Shown here piece by piece: positions 13,413 through 14,787 of a stretch of 14,787 nucleotides of DNA. The DNA is from an uncultured Bdellovibrionales bacterium. Lineage in GTDB: Bacteria; Bdellovibrionota; Bdellovibrionia; Bdellovibrionales; UBA1609. Under the pieces are notes generated by a model, which was not told the DNA's origin, searched no databases, and worked only from the letters and a program-made list of their open reading frames with translations. Every line of letters begins with the position of its first letter. Position 1 is the first letter of the stretch. The stretch covers positions 1 through 14,787 of the forward strand of contig CALJPJ010000165.1 of the NCBI GenBank assembly GCA_937980625.1, given 5' to 3'. A program made the translations under genes and the position numbers.

Positions 13413-14787
13413 ATGAAAAATAAATTTAAGATACTAATTTCCACAATGGCTTTTATTGCCTCATCTGAAGCTTTGTCTAGCTTCGATGCTAATGCGATCC
13501 TCAAATACTCAAACTGCACTGGTTTTGATATTATAGAGCCGGAAAATAGCTCCGGATTTTTTATGTCAGCTGATTGCAAAAAGGTATATATTAAACCACC
13601 TAAGCAGAATGAAATGAAAATTTTATCACTTGGCTACAATCTTCATTTAAATTCCTGTGAAGACTTTGAAGCTAATGTTTTAGAAAGAAGTTCGGTGAAT
13701 GAAGATAAAAGAAAAAGAATTGCTCGTTTGAAAAGAAAAATATCTGAACTAGAGACTGTCATTGATTTGGGAGGTACACGTAGTGGAATGTCTGTGAGTG
13801 AAATGGAAGATCAAATTGACAAACATGATGATAAGATAGCCAAAATTATTGATAATACTAGAAAAGAAATTGAATATATAAAAGGAGAGCTGGCAACCAT
13901 AGCTTTGCAAGAGGGTGCAACTTCAAAGTATCATATAGTGGATAGCACGAGTAAACTTAGAGCTGAGTTTATAAAGTTAAATAAAAAGTTAAATTTAAAT
14001 TTTTACTCAATGCCGTTGAAAAACTCTATGATTAGCTACAACAGTTCAAATATTAGCTCTGATGATCAAGGAAAGTTGCTTGGCGAAGTTCTAGATAACG
14101 GTATACCCTTAAATAGACAAATTTCTGCTGATGGCAGTGAAGAGAATGTTAATATTGGCGATGGTGATTTAACTGGCAGTATTAAGTTCTCTAAAGTTGG
14201 GTCTTGTGCGCTAAAGCAAGCTGGAATAAATGAAAATGATAGTTTTTCATTGGAAAAAATTAAAAATAAACTAGTAGTTAATAGATTTAACGAATACACA
14301 ATTCATATACGTGGGGGTTACAAGGTAACTTATAATCTAAGCGAAATTGTTAAGATTATTCATAAACAAGTTAAGAAAAAGGGTTTGTTTAAAAATAAAA
14401 CCAAAAATAGTAAACTTGATATGAGAGAATTTAATGACGTCATTAAGTTTACTGCGTTCAATGAAGAATCTGAAGTCGGTTTAACAGCGCAAGAGTATGA
14501 TACCATTCGCAAAGAGTTTATTGATAGGTCATTAAAAAAGATTGTAGCTTTAAAAACGGGAAATGCTTATGCCGCTCTTCAGCTATTACAACCAGATGCT
14601 AAAAATGGTGTCGACGTTGCTGCTGGAGAGTTATCAAAGTGCTTACACTTGTATTGTCAAATTGGAGCTGCTGGATTGAAAGTCTTAAGTGCAATATTCG
14701 GTAGCACTGAAGCTGTTTCTGAGTTCCATTCAAAGTTTAATGCCAACCTAGTTGAAGAAGCCAGGTTAACTTTTCCAATAAGTGCTT
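13413..14787 (+). CDS. large secreted protein, family shared with the gene at 10681 (3' end beyond window)
   Basis: The frame is open from ATG 13413 to the end of the window, giving 458 residues and no stop. The signal sequence covers about 1-21. The cysteine module at 34-90 reads NCTGF (Cys35), DCKKVYIKPPK (Cys55) and NSCEDF (Cys82). The step from Cys55 to Cys82 is 27 residues, identical to the gene at 10681. A coiled coil follows (about 95-165), then beta-rich sequence with TGSIKFSKVGSC (254-265). The remainder has a strand-rich stretch (EYTIHIRGGYKVTYN, 294-308), a Lys-rich helix (311-334), and a helical part with CLHLYC (410-415). No known domain is recognised. AGGAG eight bases before the ATG supports the start. 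It is the third gene of the operon. Confidence 0.8.
   Translation, partial: MKNKFKILISTMAFIASSEALSSFDANAILKYSNCTGFDIIEPENSSGFFMSADCKKVYIKPPKQNEMKILSLGYNLHLNSCEDFEANVLERSSVNEDKRKRIARLKRKISELETVIDLGGTRSGMSVSEMEDQIDKHDDKIAKIIDNTRKEIEYIKGELATIALQEGATSKYHIVDSTSKLRAEFIKLNKKLNLNFYSMPLKNSMISYNSSNISSDDQGKLLGEVLDNGIPLNRQISADGSEENVNIGDGDLTGSIKFSKVGSCALKQAGINENDSFSLEKIKNKLVVNRFNEYTIHIRGGYKVTYNLSEIVKIIHKQVKKKGLFKNKTKNSKLDMREFNDVIKFTAFNEESEVGLTAQEYDTIRKEFIDRSLKKIVALKTGNAYAALQLLQPDAKNGVDVAAGELSKCLHLYCQIGAAGLKVLSAIFGSTEAVSEFHSKFNANLVEEARLTFPISA

Noticed and set aside
1..14787. tRNA, rRNA, CRISPR array, insertion sequence, integrase or attachment site
   Set aside because: I looked and saw no repeat array, transposase, integrase or tRNA-like structure on either strand.

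Overview
All intact genes in this AT-rich window lie on the + strand, and almost every product carries a signal peptide, lipobox or membrane anchor. The sequence looks like a chromosome segment of a diderm (Gram-negative) bacterium: it has a TonB/ExbB/ExbD energising system, lipoproteins and an FtsW. The low GC, the many small secreted or lipid-anchored proteins of no known family, and a relic of a solute-binding-protein gene suggest a Bdellovibrionota/Bacteriovoracia-like organism. That assignment is inference; a marine gammaproteobacterium is the main alternative, because the TonB cluster has the order of Vibrio/Alteromonas TonB2 clusters.

Layout. (1) 1-4003: the 3' end of a TtpC-like MotA/TolQ/ExbB protein, then exbB, exbD, tonB, a secreted TPR protein and a small secreted protein, all closely spaced and probably one operon. 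The first ~61 bases are GC-rich and do not match the rest; they may be a junction artefact. (2) 4004-4907: one small secreted protein (4231-4617) and, on the minus strand, a 54-codon relic resembling the start of a periplasmic solute-binding protein. (3) 4908-6673: a lipoprotein with a low-complexity LEA-like tail, overlapping ftsW by one base. (4) 6733-7263: a secreted protein with the His-then-Cys layout of permuted papain/NlpC-P60 hydrolases. (5) 7453-10199: two lipoproteins, the second a 702-residue ankyrin-repeat protein, closed by a strong terminator at 10209-10246. (6) 10247-10680: an AT-rich region without a supported gene. (7) 10681-14787: three overlapping or closely spaced genes for large secreted proteins of unknown function; the last runs off the window.

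How they fit together. Region 1 carries proton-motive force to outer-membrane transport. Region 3 links a septal glycosyltransferase to an envelope lipoprotein. Region 7 is the best candidate for something undescribed. Its first and third genes share a cysteine-spaced N-terminal module, a coiled coil and a second cysteine-ending strand motif, and the middle gene may carry a variant of the last motif. A similar ~30-base element centred on an inverted repeat lies about 160 bases upstream of both the region-5 and region-7 start codons, so the two gene sets may share a regulator.
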